Below the pieces are notes generated by a model. That model did not search any database, was not told the DNA's origin, and was given only the letters and a program-made list of their open reading frames with translations. A DNA stretch of 64,000 nt from Pseudisothecium myosuroides (lineage: Eukaryota; Streptophyta; Bryopsida; Hypnales; Lembophyllaceae): contig OX637289.1 in the NCBI GenBank assembly GCA_951799445.1, positions 434,001 through 498,000 of the forward strand, given 5' to 3'. This document shows, one piece after another, positions 1 through 12,722 of the stretch. A program made the translations under genes and the position numbers. The number at the start of each line of letters is the position of its first letter. The stretch's first letter is position 1.

Positions 1-747
1 GTGTACCAACCTTCGGTTTATTTCCTTTCTTCTAGTACTTCAAATTGCTGAAACATGATAATAACTTGATGAGTGAAAGAAGTAAAAAATAAAAAAATAA
101 AAAATTTTGACCTTGGTCCAAATTAAAGAATGAAATAAAGCAAGTTGAAAGAAAATGAGTGTAAAAGAAAGAGTGATTGCCCGAGAGTTTGAATGGAAAA
201 ATTATATATAAGGTAAGAGTGATTCTCGGAAGTAGTAAGGTGGACTGACATATTAGTAAGAAAAAGGAAGAAAAATATATATGTGAAAAATGAGCAAGAG
301 AGAAAAAGAGCGCAAAATTAGGATTGAGTGCTGCTAGTTTTCCAATTGTGAGAATTTGAAGCCTAGAAAGGAAGAAAGAAGATAGACAGCAGAATTGGAG
401 GAATTAAAGAAAATCAAAATCTCAATTAAGTCCAGTCTGAGTCTTGTATTCTCCTTCTCAGTTAGAGTCAAACCTTAAATCTCGAATTAGGTTGTCTAAA
501 AAGAAAGAACAATTAGGCAACGCCCTTTTCAAGAATCTATCTATTTTGAACTCTAGAGTCAATTTTAGTCGTTAAAAATCTGTTGTTGTCCAGAATATAA
601 TATAATGGTAGATAATTAATTAAAAAAAAAAAAAAAACAACAACAACTTAGTAGTCCCATATCTTAGTATTTGAGTGTCTACTTGTTAAATGAGTTGGTC
701 AAAATTTTTATAGTGTCTAATTGTGAAAAAAAAAAAACTTTGAAAAG
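1..747. other. AT-rich 5' flank of ORF-A
   Basis: No credible coding region. There is a TATA-like run (attatatataagg, about 202-213) and two A-rich tracts near 620-640 and 727-737, the second just before the ATG of ORF-A. The stretch could be the promoter and leader of the ORF-A element, but no terminal repeat or target-site duplication could be recognised. Confidence 0.4.
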
Positions 748-3420
748 ATGGAAAGAGGATTACCTATTCAAGCAACACCGCGTGGTATATTTCCTGTAGA
801 GTTTTTGAGAGGATTTTCAGAATTGCAAAGAGACTTGTTCAAAAAAGCTGGTATTTGGGAGTTCTTACATTATAGTTGGAAGCCGATTAACAAAAAGTTG
901 GTTAGAGAATTAATATATATGAGTGATTATGGGAGAAATAAAGAAATTGATATTGAAAATAGAAATTTATGTCTTTCTCCTGAGGAAATAGCAAAGATGT
1001 TGCATATGACCTCGGGAGGAATAAGATCTTGTGTATCTTGTCCTTTGACTTTGAAAGGGAAAACCGCGTTATTTGGAACCAATTATAGGGAGGCTTATGT
1101 TGAGAATGGTTTTGATTTGGCTTATATGATTGAAGAAGAAATGGCCTTATTCTTTGTATTTATAAATCAACATATTTTTGGAGCGTCAAATTTTACGATT
1201 ATGGATACAGAGTCTTTCTATATTGTATATATGGCATATATGGGCGAGAAAGTTGATTGGCCCTATCTAGCTTATCAAACTATGATAAAAGAGCTTCAAG
1301 CAAAGAAAAATGACAATACATTATATTTGGAGTCTGCTTACCTATTATCGGCTTTGTGTGAGCAGGTTATTACAGAGATGGATGTTTTCCCATACATTGG
1401 AGATGAGGAGCTGATTGTGAGTATTGATCCTGCCCAGTCCCATTATAGTCATCATGATGTGGAAGGAGTTACATTATCAGAGTCGTATTATTCTTCTATA
1501 CCCCCTGTTGAGAGTAATTTAACTTTAATTGAAGAGTTGAGAAAGGAGATTGAGACTTATAAAGAAAAAGTGAATCATTTGAGTTTGGAAGTTCATATTT
1601 TTAAAAATAAAGCAACCAAAGCACAAGAAAAGGTTAAAGTACTAGAATCTTTAAATAAAGAGTATAAAAATCATTTTAAGGAAAGACTAAAGGCAAAAGT
1701 TGATGAGTGTAATCTTTGGAGAGAAAAGTTTAACGAGATGCAAGGGGTCAGAAATGACATCGATGAAGCCTATACGAGAGCTTTAAGTCAAGTAGATTTC
1801 CTAGTGGAAGATAATGAGAGGCTGCAAGGTAAATTGAAGAAGAATGAAGAGTTAATAATTCCGAGTGTACCAGTTCCAGTATCCACTGTATGGACCCAAA
1901 CAGAAGAAGAAGTTAGATGTGAGAATTCTACCATATCAAAGTTACATGAGAGTATGTGGAGTTTTCAAAGAGAGTCATCACCTACCTTTTCTTTATACAG
2001 AGCGTATGAGCTTCAGAGTAGTATATGCTTGAGTGTTTTGGATCTAGAAAAGGAGCAGAAGTTAACCCCAGAGGAGTTCTCAGTAATCTGGGAGAGAGCT
2101 AGTAAGTTTGAGAATATGTAGAACCTTCTATGTGAGATGTTAGTTCGTGAGGATTTATCTTTGAGTAGCTGGGAGCCATTATTCTATCCTATAGCAGATT
2201 TGGGAGCGAGAGCTTTATGTTATTATATACAATTGGAGAAAGAGTTGAAACACAAGAGACAAGTAGATTTATCTACTGTACCAAAGAGGATTGTGTGGAT
2301 ATCTGATCATCAGGAAGAGATTGATTCTAGTTATTATATTTCTTCTGAGATTAGAGGCAAGTGGAAAAGGGAGCTTCAGTTTTTAAGGAGTCAGTTGACT
2401 TTTACAAAGACCTCTCAGGGTGGTATGGAGATTTTATTGCAGGCAGTTGCCAATAGGGAGGCGGTGGCCCAGAGAGGTGAGCTCACTATCAGTCACTATG
2501 TATATAATATCCAGCAAACGTATATCAGATTATGTACTATTGTGGATGCTTATAGCAAGGGCCAGATCAAGTTTTATCCTACAAACGAAAGTGCTATGTT
2601 CAAGCTACCTCCACAGTCATATGTACCTGCTGCATGGATGTGTACAAGGACCCCGATACAAGGTTCTATTCTTACTTGTCAGTTTTTGGGGAAATATTCT
2701 GCCATGTTTGAGGATATGTCTAATGAGAGACCTGTACCATCTTGGAAAGCATTGTAGTGGTTGGGTGAAGATTACGGATTATCCAGAACAGAGACTATAC
2801 CATATGATAAAGTTTATTTGAAGATTTCAGAGAAATGGCAGATAAATCCACCACCCTCTGTAAGTACAAATGTGCATTTCTGTCAGTGTTCGAGAAGATA
2901 TAAGTGGGATCCTAAAGCTACTATTGATTCAGTGGAGTATAATTGGCCAGTGATCCCTGGGATTTTTACTACTTCAGTATTATGTGCTCAAGCTTATTCA
3001 GATTTTCATCAGCAGCATATTCATCATACGGATCCAGTTTGTTTTCGAGCAGCAGTATTCTGTGACTATTTACATTATATGTGTGCTAAGTTTGGTATTA
3101 TTATAAATGTGAATAAGTATGATCCTCTACAACCTGAATTCCATATTTTGATGAAGTTGCACTGTCATTGTGCTCGATGGCATCGAGTATTGGAGCTTAT
3201 GGCACTAACTCATTTTCTATGGGGGGCTCAGAAGTGTTTTATAAATGAATTTAATAACAATAGATTCTTACCTATCCAGAATTGACTGAAGAACCAAGGA
3301 TTACACAACCCAGAGTTGCTGGATCGAGATGAAGATGTCAAGAAAGCTTGTGCCAAAGCTTTGAGAACGAATATTCAAATGCAGGATAGGGATAGAAATA
3401 AGAGACCTAGACACTATTGA
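748..3420 (+). pseudogene. ORF-A: transposon-type coiled-coil protein, broken by three in-frame stops
   Basis: One reading frame of 891 codons starts at ATG 748 and is interrupted only by TAG (2119-2121), TAG (2755-2757) and TGA (3283-3285), with no frameshift. It ends at TGA 3418-3420. Residues about 1-230 form a helical N-terminal region containing MGEKVDW, reminiscent of the domains that open many plant transposon ORFs. Residues about 255-380 are a strong coiled coil (repeated Glu/Lys heptads). The third section is Cys/His-rich (CQCSRRYKW; HCHCARWH) and may bind metal. No transposase, protease or reverse transcriptase is visible. The likely role is a gag-like or accessory protein of a mobile element; the function is not established. 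An alternative is that the stops are read through, but three of them make decay likelier. Confidence 0.6.
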
Positions 3421-4390
3421 CGGGGACGTCAATAGACTAAGTAGAGGGCTATGTAGTTTAGCTTTTCTATTTTTATAGAACTTTTTCGATTTTCTATGAC
3501 ATTTCCTATATTATTTATATATATTTTGAGTATTTAGTGTTCAAGTAGTCCAAAGTACACTAAAAGTTCCAAAAAGTACAAAGATACTTTAGTGAGTAGC
3601 TACAAACTAATAGAAAAGGGCAAAAAGGCAAAGAAAAAGTTAAAGTAAAAGAAAAAGGAGAAAGATAAAGAAAAAGCTGAGGTTAAAGAAAAAGAAAATG
3701 CAAATTAGGGATTTGGAGGTGCAAGCAGGAACGTTGCGCCAGTCACGACGAGTTGCAACCTTTCCAATCACCCCCGGATTTCTAATTTAATCCTTCTTTC
3801 TCCTTCCATTTTTTCCCCCCGTGCCGTGACAATCTCTTGCGCTATTGTTCTCGTCTTTCAAGCGCTGTATCGTAAACTGTGTTATTGTGCTGATTTTTGT
3901 GCTGGATATTTTCACGCAATTTGTGCAATAAATAAAATTACTGTACTTTGAATTGTGTGTAAATTGTGTACTTGTGATGTAATTGTACTGGAATGCTGTT
4001 GGGCCATTGCAATTGCGCGTAATAAACATGAGGTTTGGTGGAGCGTGGATGAATTGAAGGCGCTGGTTTAGTTCGGCCAGTTGCTTGAGGATTCAGCATC
4101 TTTCGAATTCAATGCTGCAACAGCACACACCACAAGGAGATTGTGAATCTCGTGAAGCGTGAAGAGTGGTGTCAGTACTGGTACTTGATAGATTGAAATT
4201 TTGCAGACGTTTGTGCAAGTGACAATTCAGTTGTATGGGAGTCATCTCAACACTTGGAAATTGTCATCCAGTGCGTGAATTGTAGACATATAGTCCCTGT
4301 GAACTGCTGATTTTTTTTGAAGCTTCAACCGGTTTGAAATGCATCTGTGAAGATTTCGTGTTCCAAAGTGAAGTTTGCTGGAAGTGTAAA
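3421..4390. other. Non-coding flank of ORF-A with purine-rich tract
   Basis: Positions about 3600-3710 are almost pure A/G (aagaaaaaggagaaagataa and similar) and end at aaattaggg. This could be a polypurine tract or simple-sequence decay. After it comes ordinary AT-rich DNA with no supported gene. Confidence 0.35.
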
Positions 4391-5030
4391 AATTAGGGTA
4401 TTTGATTGGATGTTTTAAATTATTATTAATAATTATTTGATTAAATTATCATGTCAATTGATAGAACATAGAATATATTTTCGGTGAGTTTTTAAATCAC
4501 TGAATTCGGACATCGCATGCATAAGTTGATAATTTCCAAACTTGTTTCATTGTTACAGTCGGAAAGTCCTCTTGTCACCATTGGAGTTAGGGATTCAGCT
4601 GAGAAATTAGGGTATTCGAACTTGAGTTCTAAAATTATTGTTATACATTATTTGATTAGAATTCAATTATTTAAAATACATTATAGAGTATTTTACTATT
4701 TGATCTTGGAATAATTGGAATGGGTGGCTTCATTATCAAGTTATTAATTTCCGAACTTGATCAATTTGTACAGCCTTAAAAGACTTATTGTCACAATTAA
4801 GATTAGGGAATTGGCTGTGAACTGAGGGTATTTGGTAATACATTTTCAAATTCTTATTATAAATAATTTAATTAAATTTTGATCATTTATAATAAAACAC
4901 AGAATACTTTGTTCATTAGCTTTGAAATTATTGTAATTAGGAATTTTATAAAAAAATTATTAATTTTCAAATACCTCTAATTTATACAAAACTAAATGAA
5001 CCTATTGACCAAACAATTAAGGGTTTGAGT
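4391..5030. repeat. Degenerate tandem repeat, about 215-bp unit, three copies
   Basis: The motif ttagggtatttg recurs near 4393, 4606 and 4824. Each copy is followed about 130 bp later by a run like aagttattaatttccgaact (near 4520, 4738 and 4950). The copies are diverged. The sequence is AT-rich and has no coding capacity. Confidence 0.5.
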
Positions 5031-5679
5031 TAGAGTTTTCAGTTTTGGATTAGGGTATCTTAGGGTTTGGTAATAGATGTAAGGTTATAGGTTAAAGTTA
5101 ATTGTGGGTGGTAATAAGGTTGTACTTGGAGACTTAGAAGAAACTTACTAGTTAATGGTACTAGTGTTTGATTGGGAATATTTATCGAGCACTTTTAGAT
5201 ACATGAAGCTTTATTACATATGTTGAAATAGTTTTTTTTTGAAATGATCTGTAGGTAGAGCATGCTAACTTTGCAAGTGATTGGCCCTATTGTCCTTGTG
5301 TGTTGCTTGTGACTGCAATTTTTTTTTGTAAGTATATCCTAAACTTTTAAACTCTAAATCTTTTTGAAATATTAAAAAGAAAAGGTATATTTGTACTATG
5401 TTCAAAATACTATAGTGGGCTGTACTGAAGTTAAGTCCTGCACTGCATCCATACACAAGTCAGTCCACATTGAACTATTGTCCCAGAACTATTGTCACAA
5501 GCCCTAGAACACTAGATAGGACTGAGACGTGCATGCTGAGTCTTTTATCTTATAATGGACTGTTGAGTGTTTCTTGGGGTATTTAGTGGGAATAAAAATG
5601 AATTTTTATCCTATCTTCAAAACTTAAGTACATAGTGACATTTGAACACGCTACACTAACCTTATATAGATCATTCCCT

Positions 5680-6020
5680 GGTGTTCGAACTTGGTAGCGT
5701 TTGGAATAGGGATTCCAAAAACCTAACTACAAGGACGGACAGGCCGTCGAGGGGACGGTCAAGCCGTCGAAGGGATGGGCATTCCGTGGAGGGGACGGGC
5801 AGGCCGTCGAGTGGACGGACAGGCCGTCGAGCCATAATTAATGTCCGTCGCCGCGTCCGTCCAACTCGCGGACGGCGCAATGATTTTTTTTATAAGCCGA
5901 ACCTGTTGACGGCGCCCCCGAACCTCTTGACAGCGCCCCGAACCTGTGCCGAACCTAAGTGGACGTTCAAACCGTCGATCGTCGGGCCGTCCGGCGCCCT
6001 AGACGGTTTGGAATACAGAT
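5680..6020. repeat. GC-rich CGTC minisatellite upstream of ORF-B
   Basis: An abrupt GC island in AT-rich DNA. A unit like ggacaggccgtcgagggga repeats imperfectly between 5740 and 5835, followed by cgaacctgttgacggcgccc-type repeats (5895-5960). Very similar sequence lies beside ORF-C (11.7-12.3 kb and 20.2-20.55 kb), so it appears to be a component of the ORF-B/C element. Open frames on both strands here are by-products of the repeat. Confidence 0.6.
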
Positions 6021-6290
6021 TAAAACGGTTGATTTGACCTTAATTACCCCCCCCAACCGGCTCGGTAATTGGGGGGTATAAGTGAGATTAAGGATTCATT
6101 GTTGAGCGCTTCCTCTTTTGAGTTGCATTGTCCTTGCTTGAGAAAGCTTTGCATTGCAATTTGAGAGGAAGTGTTATACATTTGGCATTTGTTTTGCCAC
6201 ATTTCAGTTGCCTTCACGCAACAGAAGGCAAAACAATTTGTCAGTGTATTCGCATACAGACTTTTGTGTGTCATTGTGCAGGTATCAAGG
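6021..6290 (+). other. Leader region of ORF-B
   Basis: The 5' flank of ORF-B holds an inverted C-run/G-run (aattaccccccccaac ... ggtaattggggggta, 6040-6078) and ends in tgtgcag just before gtatcaaggATG. That could be an upstream splice acceptor. No other feature is supported. Confidence 0.3.
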
Positions 6291-8537
6291 ATGGATGTTG
6301 AGGGTGGAGCAGGTGGTTCAGGACATGAAGGTCAACCCCCAAATAGAAAGAAGAGGGGGAATAGGTCAACGCTGGATTGGGACACATTCAATGACCGGAA
6401 TATTTTGGCAAACGAAGGGTGGATGGATGAGCGTGAGCCATGGACAAGAACGACATGTGCGAAGTATGTAGATTGGGCCCACATCAATCGCCATTGGGAC
6501 CAAGATTGATATCAGGTGCACGTGAATTCAGGCGTGGTAAATTTTGACATGTGTCAACACGCGGCCCTCAAGAAGCGGCTGATTGAAGTGGCATTATTCA
6601 TTTGGGGTCGAAGAACAAAGAAAGACGGCACACTTTCATTGACCCAAATGGCATATGCGGATGTTATTTTTGGGAAGGATGTGGATTGGAGTACCTTCCT
6701 GGCCAAAAAACGGAATAATCAATTGCCAAACCGGGCTCGCGAAATTCCACCCAATCCTCAAGTGCCATTGGACGATTTATCGCATGTGCACGAGAACGTG
6801 GAAGAGCAAGCTGAGCAGCCAAGGATGGACTTGATGGAAGTAGCGGTTGAGACGGGCACTGGAATAAATCTCAACCAACAGGGTCCAGTTGGTGGAGTGG
6901 AAGCTGCTGGTGAGGGAGTACAAGTTGTTGGCGAGGGAGTAGAAGTCGTTGACGAGGAAGTGGTTCGCTTGCGCCAATTAGTCCAAACACTGCAAGCGCA
7001 AAAGGAGGAAGCAGTACGACAACATGTTGCAGAGTTGGAAGCTCAAAGAGCAAGGGTTCAGGCCCTTATGGATGAAAATGCCAAACTCGTCGCGCGTGAA
7101 GTTGACCTTGTAGCCCGTGAAAGGCGGTTGAGCATGGAAGGAATTCCACCACTCGATGTCGTAGTGGAACGTGCTACGTATGCTGCGGATGAAGATAGGC
7201 CAGGCCCGAGCAATACAAATGTGTTTCCGGTGCGGCCTCGGGTAAATTTTCCAGGTGTAGAGGGTGGCACATTGGATCTTATGCGTGCACGTGCCGAGCG
7301 AGCTGAAGCAGAGGTTGGAAGCACTAAAGCAAGCATTGAAGAATTAACAAACGCAATGTGCACTATGGAAATTCGCGCCAACAAAGCTGAAGAAGATGTG
7401 CGGTCTCTTACTGCAGCTCAAACAGACATGGAAAGGACCATGAGTGCTATAATTGCTCAAAATCAGCGAATGGTCCAGAATCCTCAGAAGGAGCACCTGC
7501 TGCGATTATTGTGCAATATAAAGTTGGTATGCAGCTTAATACTAAATGAGACCGAGCAAATGCAGACTGAAGTGAAGAGAGTGGCTGCGGAATTCAATGA
7601 TGGAGGTCGACGTTATTTTGGCCTGACCTCGTGGCCTCGAGTGGAAGAAATGTTCTCCGATGCTTTGCCCGTAAAAGACGAAAATTCAAACATTGATTGG
7701 AATCATGATCCAGCCTTGGAATTCCAATATGATATCAAGCGCTATAGGTACGGGCCTGTACAACGTGATGGCACTAGGCCACTAGTGTGGCCTACCGTTC
7801 CTGAGTTTGTAAAAGACGGGACGACGTGTATTATGTGCCAAGAACCATTTGGCCCCGAGGGTGGATGGAGTCTCGGTACGTGTATACATTTATACCACCC
7901 TATGTGTCTCATTCCCCACATGGTCACCAGAAAGAGATGTGCGCAATGCAAGGCTCCATTTCATCGACGACTGTACGAAATGTTTGGCCTCCAAGGCCAT
8001 ATGCCTGCACATTACGAGCATAACAAAGAAAATTTATCGGACCAAGGTAATAGCGAATATTGGGGTCAAGACTTGACATGGTTTTGGAAGTGGGGAGGGG
8101 ACACTCGACACCTTCCCGCACGAACGATTGCTGATGTACATTGGGAGAATGACGCCCATGTGACAGAGGTAATCAAGAGGGTGTATGGAGAAGGTGATGT
8201 AGGGCGTCGAGTATACTTTGCTCAGATAGTTGGTGGACATTGGGACACAGATCACAACATTTTTGTGCGTCAACCACATCCTCACAACTTGCTATTTGAC
8301 GCTCAAGGCAATCCCATCGGATATCGAGATGATTTGACTTTTGAGCAGCAAACAAATTACGTTGAAGACAATACCTTCTATGAGCCTCAACTCTTGAATG
8401 CCATTTATTCCCACCTACACGATAGATATGATGACATGACAGCTGAGCTTTTGAAGACTTTGCAATCAAGAGAAGAGTTGCAGAGATTTTTGAGACAGAG
8501 CGTAGCACGTGGCATTGTAATCGAAGGAATAGAATAG
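6291..8537 (+). pseudogene. ORF-B: transposon-associated RING-H2 coiled-coil protein (one in-frame stop)
   Basis: A 749-codon frame from ATG 6291, broken once by TGA at 6507-6509 (codon 73). The aligned position in ORF-C is Arg (…HWHCDRF…), so CGA-to-TGA is the simplest cause. In order: an N-terminal conserved block with CAKYVDW (before the stop) and a DVDWSTF block; a coiled coil at about residues 190-420; a conserved block with FGLTSWP; a RING-H2 with C513, C516, C531, H533, H536, C539, C550 and C553 (CX2CX14CXHX2HX2CX10CX2C); then a conserved C-terminal domain with VGGHWDTDHN. RING-H2 domains usually act as E3 ubiquitin ligases; that role is inferred here. The start is chosen because similarity to ORF-C begins just after it. 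An AT-rich non-coding tail follows to 8804. Confidence 0.7.
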
Positions 8538-8804
8538 ATAGTTTTGGGTGAGATTCAGTACAACTAAATAGATGTATAGAATTAAATACCGGAAGTTGTA
8601 CAAAGTATACATATGTAAAGGGTTACTGCCCTTTATCGGATTTATAAAACATATACATTTATCAATTTTTCTCCACATCGTGTATTGTTGCTTTGCCTTT
8701 GACCTTTGTTTGTTGGATTTGTCTATTGGCCATTTTTGTAATAGCGTATAAGAAGCTTGTATGCTTAGATGGTAGGTAAAATAGTGTTCTATTTTATATT
8801 AGGT

Positions 8805-9735
8805 TAACCCCTAAAGGACCACTTGTCCCCTCAAGGGACAAAATGGGTCCGGGCAGGTTTCTATGGTCTGAATATGAAGACAAAGGTTTGGGGTTTTTTG
8901 GAGGTTGTGTATTTTTGCAAGAGCTTTGTGGATATATAATTTTTATTGTATTTGATTCCCGGGTGCAAAAGTTATGGCACAATAAACGAAAGTGGAGTTC
9001 GACCCTAAAACCCAAAAAACACACAGGAAGTCAGAATAATTTATTTTCAATTTTTTTTTCTCAAAGATTATACATGTGAAGCTTTGTTTCATTCACTTTG
9101 GACTAATAATGAGAAAGTTGTGGACAATCTTAGTGTTCCGGGCAATCTAAGCATCTTCTATTCTTCTTGAAAAAATAAGTTGTAGAATTCATTTTCGAAT
9201 GCAATTTTTAGCATTTTTCAAGAAAAGTTGTTAGACAAGGTTAGATTTTTTGGCTAGAACAATTTCACCATTGGAATTATTATGATTCAATTCCATCTAA
9301 AAGCTATCCACAATTTAGTTTTTTCCCCAATCTTGGCCCTAAAACTCTCTTAACAATTTTTGAATGAGTGAAAATTAAGTGATTTTTTTCCTAATTTTTT
9401 TTGGTAGATTCTCAACTCAAGTATTTAACATGAATAAGTAGAACATTTAAATTTGTAGTATAAAAAATTTGAACTAAAAAGATTCAAAGCCGAAAAACCT
9501 AGTCAAGCGAGGTGCAAAAAAAATTGTTTTTTTCGCTTTACATGCATATACCTAACAATTTATATGGTCAAAATTTCTGAAATTTCTTCCATTTATTCAT
9601 ATACAAGTCAAGTATAAGATCTTATGGTTGGATATGCAAAAAAAAAACATTTTTAAAAGTTCTCTTCACTTTGCAATCGAAATGACAGTTTTGAATAGTT
9701 TTTGATAGGAAAATCAACTTGGTCCTTTAGGGGTT
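8805..9735. mobile_element. MITE-like element with perfect 16-bp terminal inverted repeats
   Basis: The left end TAACCCCTAAAGGACC and right end GGTCCTTTAGGGGTTA are perfect inverted repeats 931 bp apart. If the TA is taken as duplicated target, the ends are ACCCC...GGGGT flanked by TA on both sides, as in Tc1/mariner or Stowaway-type elements. The interior is AT-rich and non-coding. Similar ends recur near 10,965, 31,801, 32,600 and 33,289. Confidence 0.55.
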
Positions 9736-11685
9736 ATCTCCTGAAGTCCCAAGGCCATTTTTTTGCCAAAACCATTATAAATGACCACTTTTGCTGCGTT
9801 CACCTATCAAATAAATTTTAAAAATATCTTTGAGAATCTACCTGTAGGATCTTGTATTCTTCTTCTACACTTGTCTTAGATACCGTGATAAAAAATTTGT
9901 GATGTTTGACCATATAGATAGAAAGTTCCTAGCATTCAAAGTGAAAGAAGAAAATTTAATTCAAGAAATTGCTATGATTGCCCGCAAAACAGGAAACTCC
10001 ATAATTTTCACATTACTAATCCATGTGGAATGAATAAAAGCCTCCCACTTGGAAGAAAATACATTCTACAAGCAAAAAAAAATTAAAAATTTTATTTCAA
10101 ATTGTTGTGGATTTTGTTGGCTGCCTGGATTGCCCGGTCTCCCCAATTTTGAAGTTATTGTGGCATAACTTGTGTTCCCAGGTACCAATTGAGATAAAAA
10201 ATTGTAATCCCCAAAAGCTCAGAAGTTTATCTATCTTATGAAAAAGTTTCCATTGAAATAGAGATCATAGGAGTCTATCCGATTTAAGCCTTAAGAATTT
10301 AAAAAAAAGAAAAATCAAGTTCTAGTCTTTTGGTTTTTTTAGTTAGACTTTAGATTAACTACCCCCTCATATTTATTTTTAAATTCAAAGTTTATAAATG
10401 AAACATTTTCCTCAAATGGCAATCAAATTATCAAAGTCTAATATCTTTCAATTGCTAACTCGATAAGGTCATATTATATGAATTTTTTTCCCAAATCAGT
10501 TGAAATAAGTGACGTGATGATCCTATATTAGCATGTTAAGATTCTAATTTTTTCTTTTCTTTTTATTTGTAAATGAATGCAAGCAAAAATGCAAAATGGC
10601 AACTTCAAGTGGTTTTGAGGCAATAATTAGCCTAGGGCCCTCATAGATGAATATTTTTGAATTTCTTGCCATACACTCGTACAATATAAAATCAATTTAG
10701 CAACTTCTCTAATTAGAAATTCAATAACGCCCTGTGCTCCCTAAATGCTTAAGTTTTGTTTTGAGTTTTTTGGAATTTTCTCTAAACAGACATTTGGTGA
10801 CCAAAACGGAATACATTTTGATAAGAAGTATAAACTTTTTCAGTTTTTTGGAATTATAACTGTATAAATTCAAAGTAGACACGTTAGAAATCTCATAGGA
10901 GAAGAAAGCACAACAATATCACACTAATTAACATTGTAATGGAGTCAAAGATTATAATGTTTAACCCCTAAATGACGGACCCATTACCACTGACTTCAAG
11001 CCTCACTACCCAGTACTCAATTTGTTGCCATTTTGCAACTAGATATGTAAGTAAAATTTTATATTTATTTTTCAGAGATGAAATTACATGTCTTCTTTAC
11101 ATTACAAAAAATTCAGATTTTTTGGTGCAAAATTGATTTTTCTAAGAATTTTTGAAGAAAAAGTGAAGAAAAATCACATCAAATTAAAAACTTGTTTCCA
11201 AAAATCTGAAAATTTCACCATGTGTGTATATTACAATGACAAACATCACGGTGTAAATTCAATTTCCGTATCATTCCATAATTAAACAATAATAGACATT
11301 GAAAATATACCCAAAGTTCAAATTGCCATAAAATATTCAATATTACAAATTTTTCCAAATTTAAATTGGAGTAGAGACTAGAGTAGATGACCTTCATTTT
11401 GTTAGTTGGGTTCAAACTCAAAAAATATCATTTTTGTGGAGAAATTTCAAACTTAGAGCAAGGAGCAACAACTTCCCCAAATACACTAAAATAACCTTTT
11501 TTTTTTTTTTTTTTTTGTGGTCCGTTTTTTTTACTAACTTCTCATTCACTTGAAGACAAACCCTGGGAAGACTCCAAACTCAATTGAAGATTCTTCATAA
11601 CCCACCAATGGAAGGTCAAAGAAATGAAAGTGGATGAAAAAGTGCTTCTAATCCCTGCGTAGACCAGACACAATCATCCAAACGC
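9736..11685. other. AT-rich intergenic sequence with repeat-family fragments
   Basis: No gene is supported. An end-like motif TTTAACCCCTAAATGACGG occurs at about 10,962. The segment at about 11,060-11,280 (cagagatgaaattacatgtc and following) is recognisably related to about 33,030-33,250, so both belong to one dispersed AT-rich family. A 20-bp T run lies near 11,497-11,516. Confidence 0.45.
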
Positions 11686-12310
11686 CAGGGTTAACCATCC
11701 CGCCTGTCCAGATGTCCGTCCAGAGGCCCGTCGACGGCGGCCCGCCCGTCCAGCCCGCCCGTCCAGCTCGCTCGTCCAGCCACCCGTCCAGCGTAATCGC
11801 CCGTCCAGACCGCCAGGCCAAGCCAGGCCAGCCCGCCCGTCCAGTCGCCCGTCCAGCCTGCCCGTCCAGCCACCCGTCCAGCGTAATTGCCCGTCCAGAC
11901 CGCCCATCCAAGCCAGGCCAGCCCGCCCGTCGACTAATAACGTCCATCGAGTCCGTCCATCCATTTCTGCAGTTATTCATCCTCTGTCGACGGTTCTCGG
12001 TCAGATTTCATCTTGACGGACGCCGGGGATGGATCCGGACGTCCAGACGTGACGTGACGGGGACAACCCTGATCCGCACAGTCTGTTGAAAGTGTCCGTC
12101 CCTCCGAGGTCCATCTCCTGGGGCCGTCCAAGCTGACGCGTCCAGTCATGTCCAGGTCCTGAAGCCGTCAAGTCAGGGGACCTAGGCTGATTGACAGTCC
12201 CCGAACCTATTGACGGCTGATGATGAGTCCCCGAGCCTGTCGACGCCTTTCCGACCCTGCCGCCGCCATCGCCTAGACGTCCCCGCCGTCGATCGTTGGT
12301 TTTTCGGCCC
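11686..12310. repeat. GC-rich GTCCAG/CGTC minisatellite upstream of ORF-C, with a TIR-like end
   Basis: A dense imperfect array of cgcccgtccagcc-type units (11,700-11,930), then fragments that match the 5' flank of ORF-B (ccccgaacctattgacggc). The outer edge reads CAGGGTTAACCATCCCGCC. The inverse, reading inward from 20,551, is CAGGGTTGTCCATCCCGAC. This suggests terminal inverted repeats of a DNA transposon enclosing ORF-C. CAGGG termini are common in hAT elements, but no matching 8-bp target duplication was found. Confidence 0.45.
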
Positions 12311-12722
12311 ATCTGGATGGCCCTTGTTTTGGATTATGACTTAATGCTTGCACTGACCTGATGTTGTTTACCTTCCCTAATTGCCTCGGTAAAGCAGCTT
12401 GTATAAGTTGCAGTTTTGCTAAATGCTGTTACACTTTGCCATTGCAAACTTCTTTGGAGCTAGACGGACCTTGGTTTGCAAAAGCCTCGCCTTCTAGCTC
12501 TAAAGAAAGTAGTGTTCTTTTTTGCAGCATTGCAAGTTACTGAATTCATGGCGTGGGGACGGACCTGCAAATTCGAGCTTCGAGTTGGGGAGAGAGTTGA
12601 GGTTCTTGGACGGCTTCACGGTAATTCTGTGGACGGGTTTCCTTTGAATTGGACAGACCAGGTTTGCTAAAAGCCTTGGCGCCTAGTTTGTTGGACCGTC
12701 CACACTCCACAGAGCTGCAGTC
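12311..12722 (+). other. Leader region of ORF-C
   Basis: The sequence between the GC-rich repeats and the ATG of ORF-C shows no supported gene. It presumably holds promoter and 5' untranslated sequence. Confidence 0.3.

Noticed and set aside
5671..6037. Overlapping Arg/Pro-rich ORFs on both strands in GC-rich repeats
   Set aside because: They follow the minisatellite periodicity and are absent from the equivalent repeats near ORF-C.
11648..12089. Gly/Trp- or Pro/Ala-rich repeat proteins in the GTCCAG array
   Set aside because: Open in several frames simultaneously because the repeat lacks stop codons; no conserved start or domain.
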